Assembly: GCA_032622095.1 (NCBI GenBank)
Contig: CP136061.1
Span: forward strand, 263,410,077-263,474,076
Reading direction: 5' to 3'
Length of the DNA: 64,000 nucleotides
DNA from: Siphonodentalium dalli
Taxonomy: Eukaryota; Mollusca; Scaphopoda; Gadilida; Siphonodentaliidae
This document shows positions 10,687-22,839 of the stretch, piece after piece; within the stretch, counting starts at the first letter, position 1; every line of letters begins with the position of its first letter. Under the pieces are notes generated by a model that saw only the letters and a list, made by a program, of their open reading frames with translations, ran no database searches and was not told the origin of the DNA. The translations under genes were made by a program, and so were the position numbers.

Positions 10687-10904
10687 TCTTTAATCCATCC
10701 TTACTAAATACTCACGGATGAGTCGTTATCCTTTAGGAAAGGTTCAGATAAGTTGAACTTATTATCTGAACAGTAATCCTTCAGCATTTGTATTATAAGT
10801 TCATCTGTCTGTTGTCTGCTGATTTTGCATGAACAGCCCTCCAAAAGAATTATTTCAAGCCATTCTGTGCAGAAAGGGATAATACCAAAAGTTTTAATTT
10901 CCAG
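10687..10904 (+). other. Intron sequence before the CRYZ-like exon
   Basis: About 220 bp between the hAT right end and the exon, ending in the acceptor GTTTTAATTTCCAG. No upstream CRYZ exon was found in 1-10904, so the 5' part of the gene must lie outside the window. Confidence 0.5.
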
Positions 10905-11000
10905 ATTGTCGGTGCCAGAGGTCCGATAGAAATCAGTCCACGGTCTATAATGGCTAAGGAAGGCATTGTGACTGGCGTCAGCGTGATGATGTCAAACCAG
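10905..11000 (+). CDS. CRYZ: CRYZ-like quinone oxidoreductase, penultimate exon
   Basis: A 96-bp phase-0 exon flanked by TTTAATTTCCAG and GTCAGT. Its 32 codons read IVGARGPIEISPRS, then MAKEGIVTGV. This matches the segment of zeta-crystallin / NADPH:quinone reductase that closes the nucleotide-binding domain (GSRG-x-IEINPR and MAKE-x-x-I-x-GV in vertebrate CRYZ). The enzyme is a zinc-free member of the medium-chain dehydrogenase/reductase family. It reduces quinones with NADPH in the cytosol and can also bind AU-rich RNA in vertebrates. Joined to the exon at 14116 it gives the normal C-terminus with no frame problem. Earlier exons are not in the window. Confidence 0.88.
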
Positions 11001-12603
11001 GTCAGTATGTAGGCTGGTCTGTTTTTAAATATGGTGCCGTACATTTGCATTCTGCTTAGGCCTCATTTTCTCTGGAAAGTTTCTTTTTCTTTTATAGTTT
11101 ATTTCTCTATCCCCTAATTATCAGATGACACAATCACCATCTTTATAACTCAAACAAATAATTTGACCATTTGCTACCGTAATTAACGAACCTTAGTTAA
11201 ACCACTCGCATGTAGCTGCGGTTTAAAAAAAAAATCTGATCAGAATCAGTTTATAGATTCCCACCATTTCTCACTCCTAGGTTTGAACATCTGATCTCTA
11301 GGATAATTATTTGGTTAAAATAACACAGAAAATGGCATGATTTGGGATTTTTGCACCTTAATATGATTGACAAACATAAATACCACTATAGCACGGGATA
11401 AAAACAGAAAATTTTATGCAAATTGTTCTATCTCCAAAGTGTTTTTTTCGTGAGTACACCCAAGATCCTAAGATATGATATGTTTTGTCTCGAAACTCAT
11501 TGTATAATAGTATTTTTACGGAGATAGAACACTTTAGTTCTGACATGATGAACTATAAGCCTTATTTTGTGGGGTTTTTATCATTTACCCAAGGGTTCAT
11601 CAAAAGTATGGACCCTAATTGTATTTTCGTGTAAAATTCAGGCAATCATACATCCGTTATCTGAGAAATCCAAGATTCATATTGTACACATACAAGTTCA
11701 CCACCTCATGGTTTTAAACCCCAATAAAACATATATAAGTATTTGTTTCTTTGGTACAAATTATTATCTTATATATATATTTGCGAATGTCTGTCTGTCT
11801 GTGTTCTATAGAAATTCACAGGGGACCATCTAGATAACAACAGAGGGGTCTATTTGGGGTACCTTTTTACGAGAAAGATAATGGTGCAGGTTAGAATTTT
11901 CTAAAGTGATGCTGTTGTCAGGGGAACAAACAGGGGAGGGGCAGAAAATAAAATTGTTGCTGATTTCCACCAAACTTATACATAATCATCTCCATGATAT
12001 GAGGAATCTTGGTGTTGTTTATAGATGTCAAAAGTGGCGCCATTTGAGTCAAGATTCATAATGTACACATACAAGTTCTGTTTGTTTGGTACAAATTATT
12101 ATAGAGTATAAACTACCGACATCTAAGTGTGCAAAAGTGAAGCTAGATTGTCGAGAGGGGAACTGGGAGCCTTTTAATGAAATTAACCATTATATTTTTG
12201 ACGCTGGTGGAGCTCTCCATTTGAGATACTAGATGGAGAATCATGTCCATGTCATAATGTTCATTTCATTCATATAGATCATCATGTCAATTTCAATGAA
12301 AGTCAACGAACAAGGTCATCATGTAACTTTCCCCATTGATTGAATTCGCATCAACCTGAATGTATCTTCTGCTTTGTTCATAATTATGCATTTCCTATCG
12401 ATTCAAGAAATATTAGGACATCTATGGATTATCAAATCCTTAATAAAATCTGCGCTTGTAGGGCTATAGTAGAAATGTCGGTCAAGTTTTATTTTATGTC
12501 AAATACCCAAATTACATTTGACGGTTTGTTGTGAACATTAAACTTTCCGATGGAGAGGTTCCGAGAATTTGACCCACTACTGGACCATTAGAAATTCATT
12601 ACA

Positions 12604-12748
12604 CAGTAATGCTCTAAATAATCGACCCCTTAACCACAGCAGTGAGAGCTTTCCGATGAATGGCAACAAGCCATATTTCTGACTAAATCCTGAAAAGTTA
12701 CCCATAATTCTGCTGTGGTTAAGGAGTCGATTATTTAGAGCATTACTG
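12604..12748. mobile_element. Tc1/mariner-like MITE, intact copy
   Basis: 145-bp element beginning CAGTAATGCTCTAAATAATC and ending with its complement, inside the CRYZ-like intron. It is the best reference for the family split by the LINE at 291-1371. The interior holds GGAAAGCTCTCACTG and TAAATCCTGAAAAGTTACCC. A TA follows the right end; the left TA duplication is blurred. Confidence 0.8.
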
Positions 12749-13872
12749 TAGCCATGATCATTCGAAAGAACAATTATGATTTGCTCACTTTTATATGCCA
12801 TATATTCTAAATAAGAGGCCAACGCACAATTCCACTAATTTGGAATACCAGTGATTGAAAGAAACAGTAAACAGATTTTATGGTTAGTGCTTTGAGCCCA
12901 CTGTTCCACTGTTCGACAAAAGTTGTTTCCTATTTTCCTAAATTAAATATTTTGATGTCGTATTATCTAAAAAGTTGGTGACATCACAGAATCAGATATA
13001 TAGCCTATCTAGGAAACAGATTAACAGATTTCAATAATTGTTGTTATTCAAGCTCCTTGCCAGTGTAGTTTCCAGTAATTATTTGGGGACTTCTGTTTTA
13101 TATGCCAAAGTCATATCCAAAGGCTGCAGCCCTAAGTTGGGGAGGGTATGGGATGGCCTCCCCCTAGTACTGCCATTAAATACAATATTTTGCTTTATTT
13201 GATGATTTAGTGTTAGTTGTTGTTTGTTTTTTAGTAGTAATGGTCAAAAACAAATTATCTGAGTATTTTTATTCCCTTTCTAACTGTTTTTTGGGCGCCT
13301 GGAGTTTGGGCTCCCATACCTGGTACACGTACCAAAACTGGCCTGGAAATTACTCTGCTCCTTGCCACAACATCTCAAATCAGTGAGGAAAATCAGGCTC
13401 ATCCAATTTTTTGGGCATGATTTACGGCTCTTAGTTTGTCAATTTTTCACAATTTGTGGCATCCGGCTCTTCTGCTGATGTTTTAGAACCATTTTTTGAA
13501 TGGAGGAGACAATTGTGGAGGTCCCTCTTAGTTGATGGCGTCGGCAATTCCCACATTTGAATTTGAACATCGGGGGTATCCCAGTGCAACCTCTTGTTCT
13601 AATCAGACCCACCCCATCCTGTTGCCCATGGTTTCATGTATCATTGAGGTCATGGAGGGATGATTATAATTTATTACACTGCTACGCTGTTAATTAAAAA
13701 TGGTAATGTCACTAGTGAATTATGTCATTTCCCGTGACGTCATTGACGTTATGTCGCTTACTAATCTAGACTGAATTTTTTTTGGTTGATCTTTCTCCAC
13801 ATCTGGACTTTCATGCATTAATTCTGTGTGTTTTAATCATATTTGGCGAACAAAATTGATGTACAAGTGTAA

Positions 13873-14043
13873 TATATAGAGTAATCAATTAGTTCTGAGA
13901 GTTACGTTCAATAATTCACTCGAAGCGAGAGATGTTTGGGTAAGAAACTCGTGCGCTAATGCACACTCATTTCTTACCGACGTGTCACGCCTCTTGTGAA
14001 TTATTTAGCATAATTCTCGGGACCAATTATTACTCTCTATATA
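13873..14043. mobile_element. 171-bp imperfect palindrome (MITE-like) next to the last exon
   Basis: The arms read TATATAGAGTAATCAATTAG and, from the other side, TATATAGAGAGTAATAATTG. They continue through AATAATTCAC and GGTAAGAAACTCGTGCGC toward the centre. It ends only about 70 bp before the exon at 14116, so it lies where the branch point and polypyrimidine tract are expected. Confidence 0.6.
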
Positions 14044-14115
14044 ATTTGGTTTGTGAAATGAAGGCATGTATTGACCTCCATGAGGCTCCATTCAATGACA
14101 TTTATTAAATTACAG

Positions 14116-14277
14116 GAAGAGTTCAAAGAATTGAACAAATACATAGAGGATGGATTGACGGCTGGTTGGCTCCGCCCACATGTCGGACCTGTGTACGCGC
14201 TGGAGAGTGCCTCCCAGGCGCATGTCGATATCATTCAAACTGCCGCTGCTTCAGGCAAGATGGTCCTCAAAGTATGA
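14116..14277 (+). CDS. CRYZ: CRYZ-like quinone oxidoreductase, last coding exon
   Basis: Follows AAATTACAG in phase 0 and encodes 53 residues to a TGA at 14275-14277. The peptide EEFKELNKYIEDGLTAGWLR, then P-x-x-G...YALESASQAH, ends SGKMVLKV. This is the C-terminal catalytic-domain helix and final strand of zeta-crystallin-type reductases (compare EEF...GWLKPVIG...YPLEK...AHE...GKMIL in vertebrates). The nearly invariant GW, Y-x-L-E, A-x-x-AH and GKMVL positions are kept and the length is normal. I therefore expect a functional host gene. It is the only ordinary host gene I can support in the window. Confidence 0.9.
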   Translation, partial: EEFKELNKYIEDGLTAGWLRPHVGPVYALESASQAHVDIIQTAAASGKMVLKV

Positions 14278-14361
14278 TCTGCCATCGCCATGGAAATGGA
14301 GCACTCTACAAAATGACTTGGGTCTCCTTGGAAACTGATCACAATATAAAGTGATTTGTAT

Positions 14362-14710
14362 CTCAATGGAAACGGATCACATTATAATCAGTATTAGTGT
14401 ATAGGCCGATTGGTTATAGCGGAGTGTGCATGTGGAAACGTACCTGGTGAATAACTCTTATGTTCTAGTCAACATATGATTCCATGTCTTCATGGACACA
14501 GATCACACTATAATCGGCATACAGATTGCTTACAGTGGAGTTTCTGTGGACAGATGTGAGTGCCTGATGTCTTAACCAGGCAAGATTTTACAATGCTATC
14601 ATGTGCGTCAATTTATGATTCATTATCTCTATGGAAATGGACCACACTATAATCAGTATGCAGACCGGTCGCTTACATGGAGTTTCTGTGGACAGCTGGG
14701 ATTCTCACCT
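14362..14710. repeat. Three diverged ~120-bp tandem repeats downstream of CRYZ
   Basis: Each has a TCTCATGGAAACGGATCACA-like start, a TATAATCAGTAT-type core and GGAGTTTCTGTGGACA (copies near 14365, 14490 and 14625). They lie just after the stop codon, so some may be transcribed as 3' UTR. No certain poly(A) signal was found nearby. Confidence 0.6.
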
Positions 14711-14983
14711 AGTCTGTATTGTTACTTAAGAACTGGATGTTGATTTATTTGCATTCCATGGAGTATGTATCAAGTTTGTCAGACATTTTGTGTTAACACT
14801 TTTCGAGTTGCACGCATTAAAATTTTGGTCTAACTTGCATCCATATCTCTTACAAATATTTGTCAAAAGACTGTCCTTGTATGGAAAACCATGTGTAGAA
14901 TCGGTCTAAAGTTCGATTTTGACAAACTTATTGAGAGAGAACGACAACAGTCCCAGGGGTTATAATTGTGTGTCTGTTTTTTT

Positions 14984-15181
14984 CAGAATGAGGTCCCCAG
15001 AGGGTGAATTTAGTGACGCTATCCCACAAGATGGGCTAGTATCACTAAATTCACACTCTGGGGGCCTCATTCTGCTTAGGCAGAAGATAAGGTGAATGAG
15101 GTTCCCAGAGGTGAATTTGGTGAGGCTAGCTCACAGTGTGCGGCAGTTTCACTAAATTCACCCTCTGGAGACCTCATTCTG
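14984..15181. mobile_element. MITE pair, CAGAATGAGGT family
   Basis: Two palindromic units (14984-15075 and 15093-15181) of the family at 3597-3835, each running CAGAATGAGGT to ACCTCATTCTG. Short flanks TGTCTGT... and ...CAAATGACAGACA mirror each other, marking the outer ends of a compound element. Confidence 0.7.
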
Positions 15182-15288
15182 CAAATGACAGACATACCAT
15201 TATCCAGACTTGCACCCACTCCGATAAGTGAAATGAATTGATTAATAATCTTTATTGCGATGATCAATTGTTAGGAACAACTCCTTAA

Positions 15289-15345
15289 AGGTACTCAATC
15301 CGATTGGATGGTCCCCATATCATCAGATTCCAGCAACAACAAAAT
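15289..15345 (-). mobile_element. Terminal fragment of the TTAA palindromic element
   Basis: TTAA followed by AGGTACTCAATCCGAT and GGTCCCCAT...CAACAACAA. This matches the complement of the right end of the elements at 20322-20791 and 55171-55652. Only about 57 bp remain. Confidence 0.65.
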
Positions 15346-16690
15346 GTTTTTGAAATGCCGCTTCAGTTATCAGAATGGATAGATTGCCCAAACATATAGG
15401 CCAGGCAAATATGGACATAGGTGTCGCCTGGAGAGGGAATTTATGAGACCTACATTTTTGGTTAGCGTAAATACAAAATTTTCGAAATCCGTATGTTGGA
15501 TTTGTCAGATAGGCGGACTTTTTTCTCAACGCGTGGTTTTCTTGAGGCACCCGATGAAAAAATCGGTCATTTTTTAAATAAAGCTGACATTTTTGACCGA
15601 GTATTTTCACACATTTTGAGAAGAAATATTCGTCCAATATTGATACCTGAGAGTAGGGCGATAACCAGAGTATGGTAATACATGTAACCATTGAATCTAG
15701 GAATTGCAGTCATGACGTCATGTGATGTCAAATAATATTTTGGGCGTGACAAATATGACGATTCACGCAAAGCGTTGTCTTTCGTTTCTTTTAAATCATA
15801 AAGTAAGACGGGTATGCCGCATTGTTTTATACCATGGGAAACTACTGCCAATTGGGTATATTTATATATATAATTTATCGCTTCAGGCCGCATTATTTTT
15901 TATCAGAGGCAGAAAAATTAACCCTCCCCCTAAAGTTAAGATGCGCCATTCTGTGGTATAAGGCACACATAACTCACTGTTACATGTCAATAGGCTTAAT
16001 TAACACAACGGCCATTCTGCTAACGAATGTAATAGTATATAAATTTATGTCTGCAATTTCGAACATTAAAGTAGAAACAAATATATAATGTACCCCCAAA
16101 CCCGAAAGTTTGATAAATTTTAGAATTTTTCCAAAAAAGTGATATAAAACGCATTTGTTTTTATTATCTGGAAGGCAAAACAAGAAAAAATTGTAAGAGT
16201 GGAGATAATTGGTGTATACAGCAATTTCATTCTGCTTTGGATTAAAAAATGACATACTAACCCAAAATGGCTGCCAATATGGCAGCCGCAATATAGGTGG
16301 AAATTGGGAAATATGTAAGAACGCACATTTACTTGTTTAAATGGCTTAACTAACAAAGCGGTCGTTGATGAACTGCTAATCTCTAGTTTAAGGTATATAT
16401 CCCAATCTACAAACTCGAACAATAAAGTGAAAATATTACACAATGCACCTCCTGGCACATTTAAAAAAAATAATATTTAGGTATTTTTCTCCAAAATAAC
16501 CTAAAACCATTTTTTTTCATCTTCTCGGAAGCCATAACGCGCAGAATGTAGCGTGGTAGAGACGTTTGGTGTGTACGATAATTCAATGTCGTTTTTAGAT
16601 TACAAAATGGCTTACTAACCCCAAGATGGCTGCCAATACGGTGGTCAGAATAAATGGTGAAATATGTCATGTTTCACTTTTATTGCCGTC
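15346..16690 (+). repeat. 1.3-kb dispersed repeat, copy 1
   Basis: Shares long blocks with 56640-57965 in the opposite orientation. Examples are TTGTCAGATAGGCGGACTTT, GGCGACACCTATGTCCATAT (complement), ACCATGGGAAACTACTGCCA and TAAGGCACACATAAC. The right half has two ~370-bp subunits ending in ATGGCTGCCAATATGG and AAGATGGCTGCCAATACGG. Reading frames in it are not conserved between the copies. Class unknown; it could be a non-autonomous DNA element or a decayed retroelement. Confidence 0.7.
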
Positions 16691-19470
16691 ATCGCCGCCA
16701 TCTAATGTCTCACACCACCCAAAGTATTATATTCATTGTATCATGTTACTCCGGGATATCATGATGCGCAATTCTATTTAAAATATCTACCAGAATGGTG
16801 CCCATTATTGACGAATCTTGCATTCATGAGGTATTTACAAATGAACAGGATTGTTTAAAACAGAGAACCGAGTAACAGTAATACATTGAATGCGTGATTG
16901 TTATTTATGCCAGTCACCTTTGACACAATCAATATGAAATGACCTAAACCCGAAAATAGAAGGTCAATCTTTCTCAATGAATATTATTCCAAGTGCTACC
17001 GGATATGATGGTACATAACTACATATGAGGTGGATATGCCGTGGATACCATTATCGAAGTCTGGGCTAGACGAGGTTGATGTGGGTTCACATCCGACTTG
17101 ATTGGGTGAAAATTGGGACAGATTTTAAAGCTAGATGTGAAATAAGTAACATCTCATTGTGCCATCCGATAAATACATGACCACTTCGATAATAGATGAT
17201 AATTTGTTCGCACTCACTGATTGACACTGAAGCAATCACATTTGAAGCAATGATTTTGATTCTGAGTCAGTGCCTCGATTAATCTGTTATATATACAATG
17301 TATAATTGCTGTACAACCGCTTCGACCCACCGAAGACGGTCGTGATAACACAGAGTGAATTTTCCAGACCCTAAATCACCATCGCCGCTTTCATTGACTA
17401 GTGTCCAATAACGCAGAGAAAATGAGATTCAGAAAACGATAGCGCTCGTTGTACAAAATTAGTTCAGATTTTGCATCTTCCGAAAAAATATCTGATCAGT
17501 GATAAACATAAGAATAGTCATGTCCAGAATGAGAATCCCTCCTGTAAGCCTAACTTAATTATGCAGTTTCTGTTGAACATGATCGCCACGAAGGACCGCC
17601 TATGTGCAATATATGAACGCGATAACCTTCAGAAATATCAAATGTTATTTCCAACTTGGTGGAAAAGTAAACTTGTCTACGTTATGTTACATCTGAACGT
17701 GTCATATTCAGACCAGGAGGCCTGTTGCTGCTGCAAGTACCATTTGTGTTTGAAACTTAAAACCCATGTCATTATGTATCAATCGGGCTGTATTCAATAT
17801 TCGTATTTACAGGCAACACCGGTGGAAAACAATATGGCGAATAATTCCTCGTCCGCATATCGTCCCGATTGTATAAAGACATATGCATGTATTCATCACA
17901 CGCTGTTCAGTAAATACTGAACTAAAAGTTCCTTATTTCGCTCAGCACATTCGGAGTTGTTATAGATGAGTTATCGTTGATCAGATTCTTGTTGTTGTTG
18001 TTGCTATATATCATTTTTGAGATGCAGCGACAAATTACACCAAGGCTCGTGATCCCATTTGTTTTACCCATTTGTACATCAAACACTACCACAATATAAT
18101 ATCAGGATATGCACCACACACAGTCCACTCACGTCGCGAATAGGGGGATAACTATAGATCCATTTGAATTTAACTGCAACACATCTGACTTTAGATATGA
18201 CGGGCGGGTGGAATTATAATGCTTTAATCATGAACGGCCATAATCAAAATATGGTATGTTTTCAGACATCCGACCTGCTGGCATCAGCAGGTCTCTAACC
18301 GCATTATCTTTGGAGTTATCTAGAAAGTTATTATACGCTTCCTGGTATCAACCTGTGTATGGCATATATAACAATAATTGCAATTGTCGTCCTTTTCATT
18401 TTGGTGTCATATAGAGCTAAAACTTTCACTGGGATACCAACAGTCCAAATGCATCAATCTACATGATAAAACTCCATGCCAATACTCCGATCTATACGCT
18501 GTTTTCTGAATGCACAGCCTTCCAGAAGTAACCCTAACTACTCATCAGCATAGACAGATATGGATAATATGACTGTCCATCTAGCATGGGATAAGTGTCC
18601 ATATTTGGGGTATCTCGTCTTACAAGCAATTGTTCAGTCACTTCTGGAAATCACAAGTGCACATGGGGTGACACGAGACTCCAGTACTATATTATACAGA
18701 GTAACATACAATCGAAATATATAGGGACATATTTTGACAGTTTTATGTGATTTACCACATCGCTGGTATTTTCCATGTTGGAAATGTCGCTTAGAGCCTT
18801 GACGACGAGTCTATTGCGTGATGATGAAACTGAACGAACATGTACGATGTGACGGTTTGATAATTTGCTGGATATATCCTCTTGCGGACTGTGCAGCAAT
18901 TGCTATTGGTCAATGAGATCCATTTATTCTTACTTTTAGAACGGTATACAATACATGAGACCCAATTTATCAGTAGCTCCGTTCTTGTAACCACGCCTAG
19001 TTGATGGAGGGTAAATAACGATTCGTATCAACATGAGTTATTTAATGATATATATATCCGAATTGGTTAATTCTGTTATTCGCGATCGAATTTTGTTACA
19101 AATAGCCATAGAGATTGCCAAGTATGCTTAAATGTCGTGTTATATTTAATATAACCTACGTAATTCCCTTATTCTTACTTGACAATTCTTACTTCAGCAC
19201 GAATGAATACACTCGTGTGTATCAATCTGCAAGGGCGGATCTACCATCCGGCGCCCTCGGAACGCCCCCCCTATTTTCGCCTGATAAATTTTTTTGGGGA
19301 TACTTTTCCGGCGCCATTTTGCAATGGGCGCCATGGAACATTGACTTGATACCCACCATTCCAACAATTTCTCATGCCGTCGGATAATTTTACATGGTTT
19401 ACGTTGAATCGTTTTAATTCTGACGTACGGAGCTACGTTTACCATGTTTTACGTTAGCGAATCACGTCAT
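16691..19470. other. 2.8 kb without a recognised gene
   Basis: Contains a (TTG)n tract near 17989-18004 and several short frames on both strands, the longest at 17471-17920. None has a recognisable domain, clear splice sites or repeat support. A GC-rich patch at 19230-19340 (GGGCGGATCTACC... with GGCGCC) looks like the edge of an old DNA transposon but has no partner end. Confidence 0.45.
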
Positions 19471-19474
19471 GTTA

Positions 19475-19581
19475 TGGACTAGATACTGGCTCTATGACGC
19501 TCCGACGCTCTGCTCTGTTCGCCGTCATGACGGCGTGCATAGTGTAACGACGTAGCCTCATAGAGCCAGCGTCTAGTCCAG
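19475..19581. mobile_element. 107-bp hairpin element
   Basis: Arms TGGACTAGATACTGGCTCTA and, mirrored, TGGACTAGACGCTGGCTCTA frame a centre with CGTCATGACG. This is a short foldback or MITE with about 25-bp arms. No longer flanking duplication is visible. Confidence 0.6.
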
Positions 19582-20321
19582 TCATGTTATTGATATTTCG
19601 CGTATCGGTGTAACTATAGGCCGTCGACTTTGCGTTCAGTAGTTCCACTCGGAACTTATGTGCGACGTCAAGTCACCTATTTGTAATTTTGAAATAAGAA
19701 ACAAATCATCGTTATAATTTAGAAAAGTTCCATTTATATATAGCCTTTTCCCTCATGTAACCAATATAACTGAAATGAATAATCATTATTGCGTTATATT
19801 GCGTTTTGGTAAAATTTTAATAAAAAGCTTGAAGATAAAAATAGAACTATCAAAGGGCGTATTAAGTTCAAGACCCATGGCACTGGCCATCAAGTTACCC
19901 CTTCGTTTCATGAAAATGGCACAACATAATATGAAATTCTTCTTCGAACCGAGAAATAACAAGAAATTCAATTAATTGAGGAAAAACACCCACTGTCCTG
20001 AGTGGTATTGATAAGCTATTGTGGGGGGGGGGGGGGGGGGGTCTACCAATTCGCATGCAAAATAACACGAATGACACCAACAGCTTGGATGTGAGAATAA
20101 TCCACCATATATGGTAGATATTCAACCAGACTGTGCTTAAGTTTCTCAATTGGTGACTGATGTACATATACAGTACACACAAATAGTAATAACAATTAAC
20201 GTTGTGATTTTGAAATTAACCATGCTAGAATATTGACGGTAAGGTGGTATTAACTACTACGAGCATAATAATAGTACTATTCTTTTATAATATATGTGGG
20301 CATGATGTATGAAAATATTAA
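19582..20321. other. Non-coding interval with a G19 tract
   Basis: Contains a run of 19 G at 20023-20041. Overlapping short frames at 19775-19975 on both strands are not supported. Homopolymers of this length are prone to assembly error. Confidence 0.5.
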
Positions 20322-20791
20322 AGGTACTCAATCCGATAAAACTCATCTCAATTACTATTTCAATGGCTTCGGGGGTCAAAAATATTTGATTCGAGTCGAG
20401 GAAGTCACCCATCAAAGCTCAGATTTGTTAGATATCGATTTTAGAAATCTATTATTTTTCATTATCGGGAATTCTTTCTGGCCCAGAAGACATTCAAAAT
20501 TGCGTACCCTGATTATAGACTTATCCATCCTTGTCTGTTTGAATAGAGTTTTGGCGTAAAATCTCGAGCAGGTTACCAAATTGACGGCAGTTATTAGTAC
20601 TCATCACGAGCAATTAACAAATTTCAAAAATCAATATCTAATAACTCTGAGCTTTGTTTGATGGTTTCCTCGACTCGAATCAAATATTTTTTACCCCCAA
20701 AGCCAAAGAAATAGTAATATAGGACCCTCTGATCGGATTGTTGTTGTTGGAATCTGTTGAGATGGGGACCCTCTTTTCGGATTGAGTACCT
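20322..20791. mobile_element. 470-bp TTAA-flanked palindromic element, copy 1
   Basis: Flanked by TTAA on both sides, with ends AGGTACTCAATCCGAT / CGGATTGAGTACCT. The two halves are roughly inverted: TATTTGATTCGAGTCGAGGA and TCTAATAACTCTGAGCTTTG are found again in complement. TTAA targeting suggests a piggyBac-mobilised element, but the ends are AGG/CCT rather than CCC/GGG. The copy at 55171-55652 is very similar. Confidence 0.75.
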
Positions 20792-20849
20792 TTAAAGGAC
20801 AAACCAATAGTTACAATACAATTATAACTGTTTTTTTTTTAATTAAGAG

Positions 20850-21000
20850 CAAGAAGAGCTAATTGTGCTTCAGCACAATAAGGGATATTCCTTATTGCGC
20901 TTTTAGCTCAATAAGGGAATCTCTACTGTGCTTAAGCGCAATAAGGGAATATTTAATTGCGCTTAAGCGCAATGAAGAATATTCAAATTTCGCTGATAAA
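20850..21000. repeat. Short palindromic repeats TTGCGCTTAAGCGCAA
   Basis: At least four imperfect copies of a CTTAAGCGCAATAAGG motif in tandem; more scattered copies lie at 21540-21680. The 16-bp core is a perfect palindrome. No protein or known binding system can be linked to it. Confidence 0.55.
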
Positions 21001-21049
21001 GCCTAATAATGAATCTCTTATTAAAGAATAATATCTCATATATATTTTG

Positions 21050-21425
21050 AAGACCTCTGTCTGTATGTTTGTCTGTCTGTCTGTCTGTCTGTCATTTATA
21101 CAAATCTACGATTCTCGACCGATCGGGACGAAACTTGGTAAGTGTGTGTAGTTTGACCGGGCGGTGAACGTTGTCGTATTGGCGAGCCCGTGCGGCGCCC
21201 GCTTCGCGCATGCGCAGACGAGATCTCGGAAACGGGTGCAGCTATCGACTTGAAATTTGCTATGTGAATGTATCTTGCCCCGGATACGAATTTTATCGGG
21301 TCGCCGAGCCCGTGCGACGCCAGCTTCGCGCATGCGCAGACCAGATCTCGGAAACTGGTGGAGCTATCGACTTGAAATTTGGTTTTTGAATAGCCAGGAC
21401 AACGTCGGGCTCATCGGCTAGTATT
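21050..21425. repeat. (GTCT)n plus two ~122-bp GC-rich repeats, possible Helitron-type non-autonomous element
   Basis: A GTCTGTCT microsatellite (about 21068-21093) is followed by CGATCGGGACGAAACTTGG. Two copies of GAGCCCGTGCGGCGCC...CATGCGCAGAC...GAGATCTCGGAAAC follow (about 21184 and 21306). The layout of a tetranucleotide microsatellite beside such sequence resembles non-autonomous Helitron-like elements of invertebrates. I cannot see defining ends, so the class is tentative. Confidence 0.4.
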
Positions 21426-22046
21426 ATATATAGTACATAAACTCCTTATAATACAGATGGTGTAGTCCATCTCCATTCTCCATGGCACAATGGGTGGAAC
21501 AAATATAGGATTATTCTACTATTTGCAGAAGGGTGATCTAACGAGAGATATATTAATTGTGTTTAAGTGGAATGGGAAGTAATTGCGGTTAAGCATAATA
21601 AGGAATGTCTTATTGCATTCTCATTGGGCTTAAGCGCAATTAGAGATTCCTTAAGTTATTGCGGTTAATCGAAATTGTCTATTAAATGTCAATTTTGATT
21701 CCCATAGAGATCATCAATGATGTCTATGCACAAGGGCGACGTGCCAATCTTCTCTATTGGGATTCCAATTGTTGGCTCATTAAATATGCACATATGCTTA
21801 AGATACAGTCGCGCATGAAGCGCGCTCCCGTAAGTCGGGTTTTGGATCCCAGTTAATGAAAATATTATTGAAATAATCGGTTTCCCCCAATAAACAACCA
21901 TATATTCAATATACATGTTTTGGAGCAGAATTAGGCAGTCCATATTGGACGCCATCATGGAATTTTTTTTTTTTGGTTTAATTTTCACACATATTTATTA
22001 CTTATGTGGATGGAGTTCTCATTAAACCTCACATCCTTATATTGGT

Positions 22047-22529
22047 TACAGTAATGCCCAAAGTAATTGACCACTTAACCACATCAGAATTATGGGTATT
22101 TTTTCAGCATTTAAAATCCTGAAAAATTACCAATAATTATGCTGTGGTTAAGTGGTCAATTACTTTGGATATTACTGTACGAGGATTGAGTTATCATTAC
22201 ACCTCAAATCCTTATATTGGTTACAGTAATGCCCAAAGTAATTGACCACTTAACCACAGCAGAATTATGGGTATTTTTTCAGCATTTAAAATCCTGACAA
22301 ATTACCCATTATTATGCTGTGGTTAAGTGGTCAATAACTTTGTACATTACTGTATGAGGATTGAGTTATCATTACACCTCAAATCCTTATATTGGTTACA
22401 GTAATGCCCAAAGTAATTGACCACTTAACCACAGCAGAATTATGGGTATTTTTTCAGCATTTAAAATCCTGACAAATTACCAATAATTATGATGTGGTTA
22501 AGTGGTCAATTACTTTGGACATTACTGTA
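22047..22529. mobile_element. Three tandem copies of a Tc1/mariner-like MITE (175-bp period)
   Basis: MITEs of 129 bp at 22049-22177, 22224-22352 and 22399-22527. Each runs CAGTAATGCCCAAAGTAATT to its complement, and each is flanked by TA. The starts are exactly 175 bp apart and the 46 bp between copies are also repeated (GGATTGAGTTATCATTACAC). The whole MITE-plus-flank unit was therefore duplicated rather than inserted three times. Confidence 0.88.
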
Positions 22530-22839
22530 TGAGGATGGAGTTAAACCTCACATGAGTGTGTTGGGGATTTGGACCTTGACTTGGGACCTTTTGTTTTTAA
22601 CGCGACAAATGCGCATACACCTTATACACAAATTTCTTATGTAACCAGAGTTTTTCTTGGATAAGATGAGTTTGAAGCCTGCTTACATTTCAAAATGTCG
22701 TCAGTTTTATATTGTCTGCAGCGGAACTCAACGCGTTGAAGCAAAAGTTACAAAAGATAAAATGTGTATGTAACGAGACTATAATACAACTGAAAAAATA
22801 AATTGAGGGAGGGGTGGGCGATACAGGGAACTAAGGGTT

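Larger units (their letters stand above)
11001..14115 (+). other. Last intron of the CRYZ-like gene
   Basis: 3.1 kb from GTCAGT to AAATTACAG. It contains two MITEs (12604-12748 and 13873-14043). It also holds a partly duplicated stretch sharing GTACACATACAAGTTC and TTTGGTACAAATTATTAT (about 11686-11770 and 12064-12105). No nested gene is visible. Confidence 0.7.

Noticed and set aside
15323-16670. Several overlapping 100-codon frames on both strands
   Set aside because: They lie in the dispersed repeat and are not kept in its second copy at 56640-57965.
17040-17110. tRNA B-box-like GGGTTCACATCC, possible SINE head
   Set aside because: No convincing A box at the right spacing, no tail and no second copy in the window.
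17471-17920. 149-codon frame on the plus strand
   Set aside because: No domain, no splice or promoter context, composition like the neighbourhood; several such frames are expected in this much AT-rich DNA.
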